This document shows positions 11,531-22,838 of a stretch of 64,000 nt of DNA, in pieces. A program made the translations under genes and the position numbers. The stretch's first letter is position 1; each line of letters opens with the position of its first letter. Under the pieces are notes generated by a model. It made no database searches. It saw only the letters and a program-made list of their open reading frames with translations, and was not told the origin of the DNA. The DNA is from Romanomermis culicivorax (lineage: Eukaryota; Nematoda; Enoplea; Mermithida; Mermithidae): the NCBI GenBank assembly GCA_963922205.1, contig CAWUHX010000080.1:628814-692813 (forward strand), in the 5' to 3' direction.

Positions 11531-12684
11531 ATATATTTTCTCGACAGTATGGAAAATAATATCCATTATTCATTGATATAGAACTTCACGTTATTGATCA
11601 TAATATTTATTCTTTTTTAAAACATTTACCATCCACTGAATTATATGACATTGTTACAGTTACTGTAGGTTGATCAAAGATAACTTCTGACATTATTGCA
11701 CAAACAGACACAGGGCAAAAGTTGCAAGAAGGAAAAATTTGAATAACACTAATTCGTAGTTAATGTTTGTGAGTTCTGGTTTATTTTTTATCATTTGCGA
11801 TTTTTAGTTTAATTTGCACTATTTCCGACACACCATATTTTTTCGTATTTATTTTGTGGTTTTGTGGATTGGCACTCAGTATATGCTCAACAAGATAATT
11901 TGTTTTGTTTTGTGAGCGCAGTGGTGGGTATTTTTAAGAGTAGGCGTTTGAAGACTTGGGTAGGACTCCTATTGCAGTAGTCACAGTCCTCGTTTTTAGG
12001 ATAAGGGATATTTCTGCTTTAAGCCTCTGAGAATCCAATGAGAGAATTAAAAAATCTTCTGTATTTATTTGGGTCTGGCAGAATTGCTGTGTCTTGCTTT
12101 GTGTGAATCCACAGGCCAGATTGGCCGATACATTCCATCTGAATAACAGCATGGAAGAACAATGCAACAAATACTCCAAGCTTGTTACCCTGCTAAAAAG
12201 TCAAAATCTATGGTCAATTCCATTCTTCAATCAGTCCAAATGGCATTGCTCGTCTTTTGGCGAAGTTCTTGTGGTGTCATCCCATCTAACCAAACTTGTG
12301 TGAATAGAAAGACAAAAAATTTTCGAGAAAGTTTGATAGAGACTAAATTTTCTTCCACACATTAGCTTTTGGTTATGAGAGTCTTCACCTGTTCATATTT
12401 GTCATTGTGGTGACTGTACCAATGAAATAGGGACACTATATATTATTATTTGCCTCGCCTTATAAGTGGAATTGGAAGCTGACATCGTCCATAGGATTTT
12501 CCAATGGGGGATCTTACTCTTTTTGGATGTGAACAGGTATATGGGCCCATACAGGGGGTACACAAAAGGTACTGCTGTATAAAACATATACATGAAAGTT
12601 TGCTGCCTTAAATGTATGGGGTGAAACAGGGGGTGTAGAAAGTATGGTCGATCATGTAATACAATATGAATTTTTTTAACCATG
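11531..12684. other. Interval downstream of receptor 1, with degenerate Penelope-like relic
   Basis: No intact gene seen. At about 11905-11985 (and 55575-55655) the minus strand carries a degenerate match to sequence at 48350-48425, just upstream of the Penelope-like fragment, with a shared VLPKS...SQNKT reading. An open frame at 12402-12683 (minus) is shared by both block copies but has no recognisable domain or splice support. Confidence 0.4.
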
Positions 12685-12688
12685 CTGG

Positions 12689-13721
12689 TGTAACGTACCT
12701 GCTAAAGCAGTACTGTAAATATATATATAGCATACTGTATGTGAAAAACATTTATTAAATATTATTCATTTTCGTGTTTTATCGTCTCAAGGGTGTCTGG
12801 GATTCACACCCAAACATTCCTACAAAATTACGTGAAGTACTTCATTTTGATCCATTCACACCCACCCGGGTAGCCCAATTAAGATGCCCCAATTAATTTG
12901 CACAAATGGCAGCTGGTCCCCTAGAACCTACACTAAACTACACATTCCACAGCTACCATAATCCCTCGTAAAAATCGTAAATAACACCTGCACACAGTAA
13001 AATACGTAAAAGCCTCACCAGAAAGTAGTCTCAAGTGTAACGGTAGCGGCCGCCCCACAAAACATGTGTAGACAGAGAAACCGATACAGGAAGTATGCAC
13101 AGAAGCACAGAGGTGTGGCCAAACCCACCTTAGAAAGCAAGTGAAGCACAAAAAGCATACAGTACCAGGAAAGCATTAGAAAGGCATAACTAAGAAAGCA
13201 TAAAAAGTGTAGCAGGAAGCCATGATTGGCGGAAGAAGATGGACAGAAGCTCAACCTCCCGCGATGCCCAGGGAGTGGCCAAAAACCTCGTATAAAAGAA
13301 GAAGCAAAGCGTGATTTTTGTTATTATTGGTTAGAACTTTCAGATATCGAATTCGTCCTTTTTTTAAAACTGCGCTTGTCCCCGTTTTTATTTGCAAGTG
13401 GCCATTTCTATGAAAGCAACTTAAACTGAGGCCCCTGTTGGTTATTGTAAATCGAGACGCATTTTGTATTGTCGTATCGACGTCTCAAGCAGCCATCGAT
13501 CACTGTTATCCATATTGCTGTATTGTTGGCCCGCGCCCCACTTTGTTCCCACCGTCGTTATTGTAAATTGAGATGCGTTTTGTATTGTCGTATCGACGTC
13601 TCAAGCAGCCGTCCATCACCGTTATCCGTATTGCCGTATTGTGCGCCCGTGCCCCCCTTTGTTCCCCCCGTAGCGACCGTTGGTTACAAGTAAAGTACCT
13701 CACACAAATCTGGTCGTTACA
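12689..13721 (+). repeat. 5' LTR of full element
   Basis: 1033 bases with TG...CA ends. It contains a TATAAAAG box at 13291-13298. It is 121 bases longer than the 3' LTR, nearly all from a 116-base tandem duplication (first unit 13441-13556, second starting 13557). Confidence 0.92.
13291..13298 (+). promoter_or_regulatory. TATA box in 5' LTR
   Basis: TATAAAAG is conserved in the 3' LTR (21822-21829) and, on the minus strand, in both LTRs of the second element (56713-56720 and 60006-60013). It probably sets the start of the genomic transcript. Confidence 0.55.
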
Positions 13722-13726
13722 TATTT

Positions 13727-13744
13727 TGGTGACCACACTGATAC
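13727..13744 (+). promoter_or_regulatory. Primer binding site
   Basis: TGGTGACCACACTGATAC lies five bases after the 5' LTR and starts with the TGG complementary to a tRNA CCA end. The primer tRNA was not identified. The second element has TGGTGTCGTACC at the same place, so the primer may differ between family members. Confidence 0.65.
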
Positions 13745-13964
13745 CTTAACCACTGGAACTCCCTGCCCCCAATTAGGTGTACTCTTATCCGGGCATTTAG
13801 AAGCATTAGATAATACAGTAGTAATCATTTCCTACAGTAAGACAGTATTAGTAAAAAGCAAACTGGAAATCCCCTCCAACAAAGCATTAAGCGATACATT
13901 TAAACGAATACAGCATGAAGCAAAAATTGAAGCATTTAAGCAGAAATCCCAATGTAAACCAAGA

Positions 13965-15545
13965 ATGACCCACCAAACGCAAGATCATTTAGGAGAAATC
14001 GTTAGAGAACAGATAAACGATTTATTTTCAGAACATTTTCGTACCCTACGCACAGAATTGAATCAGAATACAGTAAACCCTACCCTAATAGATGATCTCA
14101 GAACAGCAAACATTCGTAATAACATGGCAAATAATTTTTATGCGAAACCTACAGTATTCATGGGCGGCGTGACCCAACATTTTGGTGAATGGATCAAAAG
14201 ATTAGAACAATTCATGGCACTCTAAGGCATGAAAGATACAGACGTACAGTTAAAGTTGGCATGTTTAGAAATTCATTTAGGAGGAGCCGCCTTGGCAAAA
14301 TTCAAAAGTTTAGCCAATTCCGAAAACCCTCCCCACACATATGAACAGTATAAAGTCGCATTACAGGCATTCTTCCCAAACAATAGAGACAATGAGCTAC
14401 ATCAACAATTCTTAGGCGAAAGAAAACTAAAGCATTCAGAAACAGTAACTGAATTCTTATTTGATCTAGAACATCTCGCAACCCTCGCCTACCCTAACTT
14501 TAACACAGACGCACGAGAAATGATCATAAAACCTTTCTTTGTAGAAGGCATGTAAAACGAAATCAGGGAAGCAATTAAGTATAGAAGGTTCACAACTTTA
14601 AAAGAAATGTTAGACGAAGCAGCTTACATCGAACAGCAAATTCTCAGAAATGAGCTAAAATCTAACACCCTTCCCTTTATACCCCCAAAACCCGAACCCA
14701 TCTTTTCCCTAACCAAAAATACAGACCAACAGGACCTTTTGCATCAGTTAGAACAACAAGTAAAAGATTTACAGTTGCAGATCAAACAAAAACCTCAACC
14801 CCCACAACAGAGTAGTTACAGCAATTTCAGTAACAATACTTTCAGCAGGAATAATGCTTACAGGAACAATACCACCCCTAGGCAACCCACATGCTTCCAG
14901 TGTGGACAAATTGGACATGTAGCTCGTAATTGTAAATCAGTAGGCACCCGGAAATCATGTGAAATTTGTTTTTGTAATAATCACAGTACACCCGATTGTA
15001 AAAGCCGATGCATCCACTGCTCCCAAACAGGACATAGATCTGATAACTGCCTTTCAATACCCCACTCAAATTTTCAATGTTTTCTATGCAAGCAAAGAGG
15101 TCATACAAGCAGGTACTGTCAGAATCAACAGAGTCATAATATTCAAAATTGCATTGAGTACAGGCAACCCCAACCCCTCATGGACATTGATGACCCCACA
15201 TTTTACTCAAAATTACCCGCCATAACTAATGGCCCTCAGACTACTTTAGGAACAATTATGCCCACTACCCACCGCCGTAGTGAGGAATACATCTTCGACC
15301 TGGACGTACCCGATTGGTGCGCCATGTCACCACCTCCCACGCCTGAAGCCGCGAAAATCGAAAAATCGCCGTCCACCATCCCCGTAGGCTACAAGGTTCC
15401 CCCGCAAGCAAGACACCACACTGCCCACCACCCCCAAAACCCCATTGAAAGCAGGCTGCAACTTATTGTCCCTTTTACACGGCTTGACCCCCAAACCCTA
15501 CCAATTCCACCCCCACCAAACACTGCTACCGACCCCCGCAAGTGA
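13965..15545 (+). pseudogene. gag: Gag (capsid and nucleocapsid) with two in-frame stops
   Basis: The frame from the ATG at 13965 to the TGA at 15543 covers 527 codons and is interrupted by TAA at 14223-14225 and TAA at 14553-14555, with no frame change. The start is chosen because the gag of the second element begins at the same residue context (MTHxTxDHLGEIV). The N-terminal half is capsid-like and helical. The C-terminal half carries four CCHC zinc knuckles (C-x2-C-x4-H-x4-C) at about 14893-14934, 14959-15000, 15010-15051 and 15078-15119, which bind genomic RNA. Four knuckles is more than the one or two usual in Ty3 elements. A proline-rich tail follows. No functional Gag can come from this copy. 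Confidence 0.88.
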
Positions 15546-15720
15546 GCAAGCCCAAACCCCATCCCATGACTCAACTTCTAAAATTTTACAGACCATTCAG
15601 ATTGCAAACCGGCCACCCCCTCAACCCAAAACCGAACAACATTAAAAGCGGCCACACCAAACCGGCCACAACAAAAACATACAGTGCCCCACGGCCTCCA
15701 CTAAAACATTTTATTGGCCG

Positions 15721-18348
15721 ATGTTTTGTATTTTTCTTTGTATAATAATCCCCACATCGTGTAGTGCCAAATTTCAGATGTGTGGAACTTCATTGAGCGG
15801 TCACTCAGTCAGCATACTGAAACTTGTATCATGCATGCCCCCTTCCACAGTAGACAAACCCGTACAGACATTCGGAAAAATCTATATCCCCTCCACTAAG
15901 CCTCACATTACAGATGCATACAAATGCAGTGTTTGCAAACGCAAAATTTTCACTAAAACAGGATTTTTTGGATCAAAAGGTATTGTCTTCGACCAAACTG
16001 AAATGCAAAATCTAACCCCACATGTTTGTAAGGCAATCGTTATAGACAAAGAACACAACGGTCAAAAATTATATGAAACCCAACCAGGATTTTGGTCAAC
16101 AAATAACTCCCTAAGCATAGAATACACATGGTGTTGTACAGACCACTGTACCTCGGTCACTAACCTCATCATAGAAATAGGACAAATAGCATCTTGGAAT
16201 GGAAAATCTATGACAGGTACATTAGGTGATCTGGGGTCATGCAAACCGACATCAGGTCATTGTGTAACAACTGACGGATCCATTATCTGGAATGAAACAG
16301 CATTCGAAAACTTATGCCCTTTCAAATACAAAAACACACATCCCATCAAACTAACGCAAACCCACATGATAATAGAAGAACTACAAGGTGCATTCTCCAT
16401 TAAAAACACACTCTTTTCGAACCCCAATTGCTCAGAAATCCAAGACAGCATTCTAACCGAACAAGGCATTGTTGTACAACTAGACAAAAGCACCCCACAT
16501 CGTAATGCATTTTTAACCCCAAAAACCAACAAAACTCATACTACACTCCACGATTTTGATGATTTTGAACCCATTAATGCGAAACTAAACTATCTAGCAG
16601 ACAAAATCCAGGAATTCGAAATTCAAAATTTCAAAAACCTATGGAGTGAATTATGCAGACAGGCACAGCATCACCTTGATCTCGTATGGCAAACTTTGCG
16701 CCTTGATGCAACCCTTGGGGGGCGTGCATTCCTACAGCGAACCGACATCATAGCAGAATTCACAGGAGAAGCCCTCACAGTCTGGCCCTGCAAGCAGGTA
16801 AATGCATCTAAAATCTTTTACAACCATAAAATCAACCAAACATGCTACAAACTTGTACCCATTCTCGTAGGAACTGAACTCATGTTTTCAAATCCAGGAG
16901 GCAACGATTTGACCCCTTTTGCACAAACCATTGACTGCCATCACATGCATGTAGCCCTTTACAAACAGAATAATACATGGGTCAGTGAAACAGGATCCAC
17001 GCATGTCGCAAATTTACCTTTAGAAATCGTTTGGAAGCAAAATTCCTCACTTTTCCACTTTAATACACCCGCCATTTTTCATGATCAACTTGCAACTATT
17101 TCAACCAACTTACTCTTTTTGAAACAATACATTTACAAAACTCACACACTCGAAAATGTTGTTAAAAAACTCATCAATTACACCGCCCAAATGTCCCTTA
17201 ACTCCGACACAGTTTACCATATGATCTCATTCACTGGCCAAGCAATCGGAAATACCCTCTCTGGCGCCGGTCAAGGCATAGCACATGTAATAACCGGTAC
17301 CACCCAAAGTCTCACGGACGGATTAAACAATTTACTCAAAGGAGCCCTGCAAATCATTATTAATCTAGCGGTTATTACTGTAGTAATTGCAGGTGTCTTT
17401 TATTCTTTTCTCATTCTTCGAAAGTATTTCCCCTCTCCCAAGCATCATGCCACAAATGAACATGCGTATGAAATACCATCAAACAACAGACATTTACATG
17501 AGACCATTCCCCCATCATTCGGCCATGCCCTTTTAGAATTAGCTAATCGTTGTGGGGCACAAACACAGCAGAAATACGTCCTTGTCGATATTGATACCCC
17601 CCGAACTCCTGCAATCGAACTCATTAATCAAATTCATCAATCTGCATCAAACAAGCCACCCCAAAATGTACCTGAGAAACATACCCCTCATATTCCAATC
17701 ACACTTAACGGCAGATTAATCACAAAAGGCATGATTGACACTGGTGCAGTCTACTCACTCATTGATTCACGGATCGCTCAAATTTTACAGTTAGACATGA
17801 AACCCCCGCTAGTCCAAGCAAAAGCAGCAAATAATCTCCTGATCCACTTTGTAGGAACCACTTTCGTCACAGTGACAGCCCAAACAATTCAGGAAACAAT
17901 AATGGTCCATGTCCAAAAAGATTGCACAGCAGACATCCTCCTAGGCAAAAACTTTCTCAGTCGATTTTCCGAATACACTATCAACAACCAAAAATCTCAG
18001 GTCAAATTTGGCAACGTCATACTACCCTGTGATGGCCTAGAATATAGCCCCCTTTCGACTCCTGGTGGAACCTATCTAGACAAAAAATTAGAATTACCAC
18101 CCCGTACAGTAACCAAATTTACTGTCCCCTTGCAAAAACCTTACCTACAAGTTAAACAGCTTGAATTCACCCCAAAACCCAAACAGAATCCCAAAGTCCA
18201 TTTCGCAGCTTGTGTCTCTGAAAATCAAAACAGTCGCATATGCATATCGGTCTTAAACACACAAGACACAGCCCAAACTCTTTACCCTGGAACATGCATC
18301 GGTACAGTCTCATGTTACATCCCAAAAAAAATGCTTCCGCTAAAGTAA
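15721..18348 (+). CDS. Envelope-like glycoprotein fused in frame to retroviral aspartic protease
   Basis: This uninterrupted 875-codon frame begins at an ATG 176 bases after the gag stop; an in-frame TAA at 15643-15645 bounds it. Residues 1-16 form a signal peptide (MFCIFLCIIIPTSCSA). The ectodomain to about residue 540 is Cys-rich (CSVCKRK, WCCTDHC, SGHC, ENLCPF), with several N-x-S/T sites. Residues about 543-566 are a transmembrane helix, then a basic cytosolic stretch. The second part is a Ty3-type protease with DTG at about residue 672 and a flap-end motif ADILLGKNFL. The Cys and Trp layout is reminiscent of negative-strand RNA virus glycoproteins (chuvirus- or bunyavirus-like) captured by invertebrate retroelements; the source family is unresolved. 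A pyrimidine/AG acceptor (ATTTTACAG) near 15588 could serve a spliced env mRNA. The fusion of Env to PR upstream of RT is highly unusual. Confidence 0.8.
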   Translation: MFCIFLCIIIPTSCSAKFQMCGTSLSGHSVSILKLVSCMPPSTVDKPVQTFGKIYIPSTKPHITDAYKCSVCKRKIFTKTGFFGSKGIVFDQTEMQNLTPHVCKAIVIDKEHNGQKLYETQPGFWSTNNSLSIEYTWCCTDHCTSVTNLIIEIGQIASWNGKSMTGTLGDLGSCKPTSGHCVTTDGSIIWNETAFENLCPFKYKNTHPIKLTQTHMIIEELQGAFSIKNTLFSNPNCSEIQDSILTEQGIVVQLDKSTPHRNAFLTPKTNKTHTTLHDFDDFEPINAKLNYLADKIQEFEIQNFKNLWSELCRQAQHHLDLVWQTLRLDATLGGRAFLQRTDIIAEFTGEALTVWPCKQVNASKIFYNHKINQTCYKLVPILVGTELMFSNPGGNDLTPFAQTIDCHHMHVALYKQNNTWVSETGSTHVANLPLEIVWKQNSSLFHFNTPAIFHDQLATISTNLLFLKQYIYKTHTLENVVKKLINYTAQMSLNSDTVYHMISFTGQAIGNTLSGAGQGIAHVITGTTQSLTDGLNNLLKGALQIIINLAVITVVIAGVFYSFLILRKYFPSPKHHATNEHAYEIPSNNRHLHETIPPSFGHALLELANRCGAQTQQKYVLVDIDTPRTPAIELINQIHQSASNKPPQNVPEKHTPHIPITLNGRLITKGMIDTGAVYSLIDSRIAQILQLDMKPPLVQAKAANNLLIHFVGTTFVTVTAQTIQETIMVHVQKDCTADILLGKNFLSRFSEYTINNQKSQVKFGNVILPCDGLEYSPLSTPGGTYLDKKLELPPRTVTKFTVPLQKPYLQVKQLEFTPKPKQNPKVHFAACVSENQNSRICISVLNTQDTAQTLYPGTCIGTVSCYIPKKMLPLK
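18324..18330 (+). promoter_or_regulatory. Putative -1 ribosomal frameshift site between protease and RT
   Basis: In the env-protease reading frame the run reads A AAA AAA, a classic slippery heptamer, 15 bases before that frame's TAA (18346-18348). RT lies in the -1 frame and is open through this point, so one backward slip would connect them. Downstream RNA structure was not assessed. Confidence 0.6.
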
Positions 18349-21229
18349 CCCCCTCCATGAAAAACCAGCCCAACCATTTTGATACATTCACATGGTTAAA
18401 AGAAAATGTCAATTTAACCTCCAGTGACCTCACAGAAACCGAGAAAATGCAACTCCTACGCACCCTATCGAAGTATCCTACATTATATGCTAAATCCAAA
18501 ATGGACGTAGGTAGAACCACCCTTGTTTCACATACAATTGACATCAATGGCTCCCAACCTGTACGCAGGCACCTTTATTGGACTTCCCCAAAAGAAAAGC
18601 AAATCATACAAGCAGAAGTTGAGCAACTCGCAGCAGCAGGTGTAATAAGCCAAAGCAATTCTCCATGGTGTACCAACACAGTTTTAGTCCCCAAAAAAGA
18701 TGGAGGGCATCGTTTATGCATTGATTTTAGAGGCCTCAATAGAGTAACCAAAAAAGATACCTACCCCTTGCCCTGTATAGACGAAATTCTAGACACCCTA
18801 CATGGAATGAAATATTTTAGGTCCCTCGACCAATCCAATGCATATTATTCCATTCCCATAGCACAAGCAGACAGAGAAAAAACGGCCTCTAATTGCTCAG
18901 CCGACCAGTATCAATTCAACTACCTCCCTTTCTGTCACACCAACGCCCCAGCCACATTCCAAAGGTTAATGGATGTTATTCTTTCGGGTTTGCAATGGAA
19001 CACATACCTTGTATATCTGGACGATGTTTTAGTCTTCACAGATTCCCATGCCCAAATGCTGGAACATTTAGACGCTATTCTTGCCCGACTCTCAAAAGCA
19101 GGCCTTAAACTAAACATACAAAAATGCAAATTCTGCCAGCCCCAAGTCCAATACTTAGGCCACGTCATTTCTCAGCAAGGCATTTCACCAGACCCTAATA
19201 AGGTACAGTCCATTTATGACATCCCCACCCCCAAAAGCTCCAAAGAAGTCAAAACATTCCTTGGTCTACCCTGGTATTATCGTAGATTCATCACCAATTG
19301 CTCTCAAGTTTCTAGCCCACTCACATCGCTACTCAAAAAGAATTCGGAATTTTCCTGGGGCCCTGAACAGCAAAATGCATTCACTAAACTCAAAGAGCTC
19401 CTAATTCATGCCCCAATACTGCAGCACCCCGATTTCACAAAACCTTTTATTCTGCAAACTGACGCCTCAAAACTCGGAATCGGCGCCATTCTCAGCCAGT
19501 TAGACAGTAAAGGTCAGGATCGCCCCATTGCTTTTGGGAGCCGCACATTGAAACCCGCAGAACGCAACTACCCAATAACTGAATTGGAAACCCTAGCAGT
19601 AGTTGAGTTTGTCAAGTATTTCAGCCCCTACCTTTTTCAACAACATGTTATCGTACACACTGACCATACAGCAGTTCAGGCAGTCTTACAAAAGGAAAAC
19701 CCATCCCCTCGCATTGCCCGTTGGGGATTAGCCCTCTTTGGTATTCAGTTAGACATTTGACCTAAGAAAGGCACTGCTAACCGCAACGCAGATGCAGTCT
19801 CTCGATTCCCCTCACAGACAGCAAAGCAATCCTTTGATATTGAGCAATTAGAAACCCCCCCCCCCCCGAAATATCAACAATCAATTCTGTTCTTGAGGCC
19901 GAAGCAACTGAACAAGAAGAGCAACAGAAAAATTTCGCCGAACTCCAACACACTGATCCAATTGTCAGAAGTATTTTAGCAAAAATCGCCCAGAAACATC
20001 TGCTTACTATGATCAAATTCGCAGTGCATCAAAACATCCTCTTCTGTATAGTCGACAAACAGGCAAAAGTATACATTCCAAAGTCACAAGTCCAGCATCT
20101 CATCGCCTCACATCATGACAGCCAATTCACAGGTCATTTTGCAGCCCGAAAAACTTTACACTTGCTCAGACAAAAATATTTTTGGCCCCAAATGAGCCGT
20201 GATATCAAACGCTAATGCAAAACTTGCCACCCCTGCCAGACACAGAAAGCTCTCTGGCACAAAGTGCATGCAAATTTGGTACCGATTCAGCCGACTGGCC
20301 CATTTGATAGAGTCGGTGTTGATTGCATGGGGCCGTTACCCCTCACTGAAGATGGCAACCGATTCATTGTCGTTTTCATCGACTATTTCACAAAGTATGT
20401 AGAGGCATTCCCGACCCCTGATATCACTGCAGCTACTATTGCCAAGCTATTCGTAACCAAAATTGTTTGCCGTCATGGGTCCCCAAAAATCATCCATTGT
20501 GATCGTGGCTCCGATTTTGTATCTGATCTCTTCTCACGGATCACCAGTTTATGCAATACTCAGAAAATTCATACCATCCCATACCATCCCATTGCCAATG
20601 GGGAAGTTGAGCATTGCAACCAGACCCTAGCCACCCATATCGGCATGTACATCAATTCAAATCACACTGATTGGGATACTTATCTCCCCTATGCCGTTTT
20701 TTTGATCAATATTCACAAAAATAATAGTACCTCGTATCCCCCATTCGAATTGCTCCACGGTAGACAGGCTGATCTTCCATCAGACGCAGCCTTAAATTTT
20801 TTCCCCACGTCCTACATGGTTGATTTAGACGATTATGCCCTTCGTGTAAAATCACATTTTACAGAAGCACTCTCAACCGTGCAGAAAAGTTTACAAAAAG
20901 CCCAGGACCACTATACCCGTCAGTATAACAAGCATGCTCAGAACATACATTACAAGGCAGGTGATCTTATTCTTTACAAAAATCATTTGTGTAAACAAGG
21001 GCTGACTCCCAAATTCCTCCCTCGCCAAAACGGGCCCTATACAGTTACAAATTTCATGTACCCCAACGTTACACTTAAACACCCCCATAAGAATATCACA
21101 TTTACGGTGCATGTAAACGAGACAACCCCTTTCTACCCTCGGAAAGCAACTATCGAATCTACCCCCACACCTCCTCACCCTCCAAAGCCTCGAACAAGGA
21201 CGTTCAACTCGGGAAGGAGGGAAATGTAA
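18331..21229 (+). pseudogene. pol: Pol: reverse transcriptase, RNase H, integrase (broken)
   Basis: RT is intact to about 19300, with the catalytic YLDDVLVF motif at about 19010-19033. RNase H follows (LQTDASKLGIGAIL; TELETLAVVEF). A TGA at 19758-19760 interrupts the RNase H end. A run of 13 C (19855-19867) shifts the frame by one base. Integrase then continues with the His-His zinc-finger half, a TAA at 20213-20215 immediately before the CKTCHPC half, and the DDE core (VDCMGPLP; IHCDRGSDF; GEVEHCNQ). It ends with GDLILY and GPYTVTNF in the C-terminal domain. The poly-C shift could be a sequencing error; the two stops look real. The reading frame closes at 21227-21229, inside the 3' LTR. Confidence 0.92.
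21211..21224 (+). promoter_or_regulatory. Polypurine tract
   Basis: GGGAAGGAGGGAAA abuts the 3' LTR and would prime plus-strand DNA synthesis. The same tract precedes the 3' LTR of the minus-strand element. Confidence 0.85.
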
Positions 21230-22136
21230 CGTACCTGCTGAAGCAGTACTGTAAATATATATACAGCATACTGTATGAGATAAACATTTATTAAATATTA
21301 TTCATTTTCGTATTTTATCGTCTCATAGGTGTCTGGGATTCACACCCAAACATTCCTCTAAAAATACGTGAAGTACTTTATTTTGATCTGTTCACACCCT
21401 GGTAGCCAAATTAAGATGCCCCAATTAATTTGCACAAACGACAGCTGGTCCCCTAGAACCTACACTAAACTACACATTCCACAGCTACCATAATACCCCG
21501 TAAAAATCGTAAACAACACCTGCACACAGTAAAATACGTAAAAGCCCCGCCAGACAGTAGTCTCAAGTGTAACGGTAGTGGCGCCCCACAAAACATGTGT
21601 AGACAGAGAAACTGATACAGGAAGCATGCACAGAAGCACAGAGGTGTGGCCAAACCCACCGTAGAAAGCAAGCGAAGCACGAAAAGCATACAGTACCAGG
21701 GAAGCATTAGAAAGGTGTAACTAAGAAAGCATAAAAAGCGTAGCAGGAAGCGAGGATTGGCAGAAGAAAATGGACAGAAGCTCGACCTCCGGCGACGCCC
21801 AGGGAGTGGCCAAAAACGTCGTATAAAAGAAGAAGCAACGCGTGATTTTTGTTATTATTGGTTTGAATTTTCGGATATCGAATTCGTCGTTTTTTTAAAA
21901 CTGCGCTCGTCCTCGTTTTTATTTGCAAGCGGCCATTTGTATGAAAGCAACTTAAACCGAGGCCCCCGTTTGTTATTGTAAATCGAGACACGTTTTGTAT
22001 TGTCATATCGACGTCTCAAGCAGCCATCGATCACCGTTATCCGTATTGCCATATTGTACGACCGCGCCCTCCTTTGTTCCCGCCGTAGCGAATGTTGGTT
22101 ACAAGTAAAGTACCTCACACAAATCTGGTCGTTACA
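21225..22136 (+). repeat. 3' LTR of full element
   Basis: 912 bases, TG...CA ends, matching the 5' LTR except for scattered differences and the missing 116-base duplication. TATAAAAG at 21822-21829. Confidence 0.92.
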
Positions 22137-22838
22137 CTGGATGATATGGGAGGTGAAGAAATTATGCCCGAAGCTTTAACATGTAAATTTCTACTCCATG
22201 TAGAGAGTACGCCCGAATCTAATAGTTTTACTTGTTTTTTTCAGTGAGTAAACTCATTAGATGGTTATATCTTATGCGCTGACCTTAAAATCTATTCTCT
22301 CTCATATTGCTTTTTATGTATCAACATCGAACAGCTGTTAGGTTTAATGTCATGGAATTTCCTAATGTGACCAATGCAGAAACTAAGGACTATACGGTAG
22401 CACCATCAATGCCTTTCAACTCGAGTCTTGAAGATAACAAATGCACATATGTTCAAATTTTTATCAAAAATCTTGAAAATCTTTACAGACAAAAAAATTT
22501 GATGCACACGTTTCTGCAAAAAAAATATAAGTTCAATGACAATTATTTTACCACAATTATAAATTACCCTTGTATGTCTTCAAATCTCAAATATGAAACA
22601 CTATTTTCACACATTCCATGACCTGCATCTGTAGAGGGATAAAATTATTAACTTCCATAAATTCACGAAATACAACTAGAACAATATTTATTCCCTTCGA
22701 TATATTAGTGAAATACATCAGGTAATTTCTCTCCTGCATGCATAGAATTTGTTTGTGAATATATGGCAGCAATAACATACTATCAACACAATCGACAATC
22801 TGTATTCATATGATATTAATTTTAAAATATTCCTTAAA

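Larger units (their letters stand above)
12689..22136 (+). mobile_element. Full-length Ty3-type LTR retrotransposon with envelope gene between gag and protease
   Basis: The element starts TGTAAC and ends GTTACA and is flanked by CTGG (12685-12688 and 22137-22140). The uninterrupted site with one CTGG reads at about 56355-56358 in block B copy 2. Order: 5' LTR, PBS, gag with four zinc knuckles, envelope-like glycoprotein fused to an aspartic protease, RT, RNase H, integrase, polypurine tract, 3' LTR. RT and integrase are of Ty3/gypsy type. Gag has two in-frame stops; the RNase H to integrase region has two stops and a frameshift at a poly-C tract. The envelope-protease frame is uninterrupted. 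The LTRs differ by scattered substitutions and one 116-base tandem duplication, so the insertion is not very recent and the copy is dead as it stands. Confidence 0.93.

Noticed and set aside
12402..12683. 93-codon minus-strand frame, also at 56074-56355
   Set aside because: Conserved only as far as surrounding non-coding DNA; no family or splice support. Kept as unexplained.
13226..13693. Several open frames inside the LTRs
   Set aside because: They lie in regulatory LTR sequence, are not conserved between LTR copies, and lack protein features.
19855..19867. Programmed frameshift at the 13-C tract in pol
   Set aside because: Ty3 pol does not shift between RNase H and integrase, and a nearby in-frame TGA shows decay; a homopolymer error is also possible.
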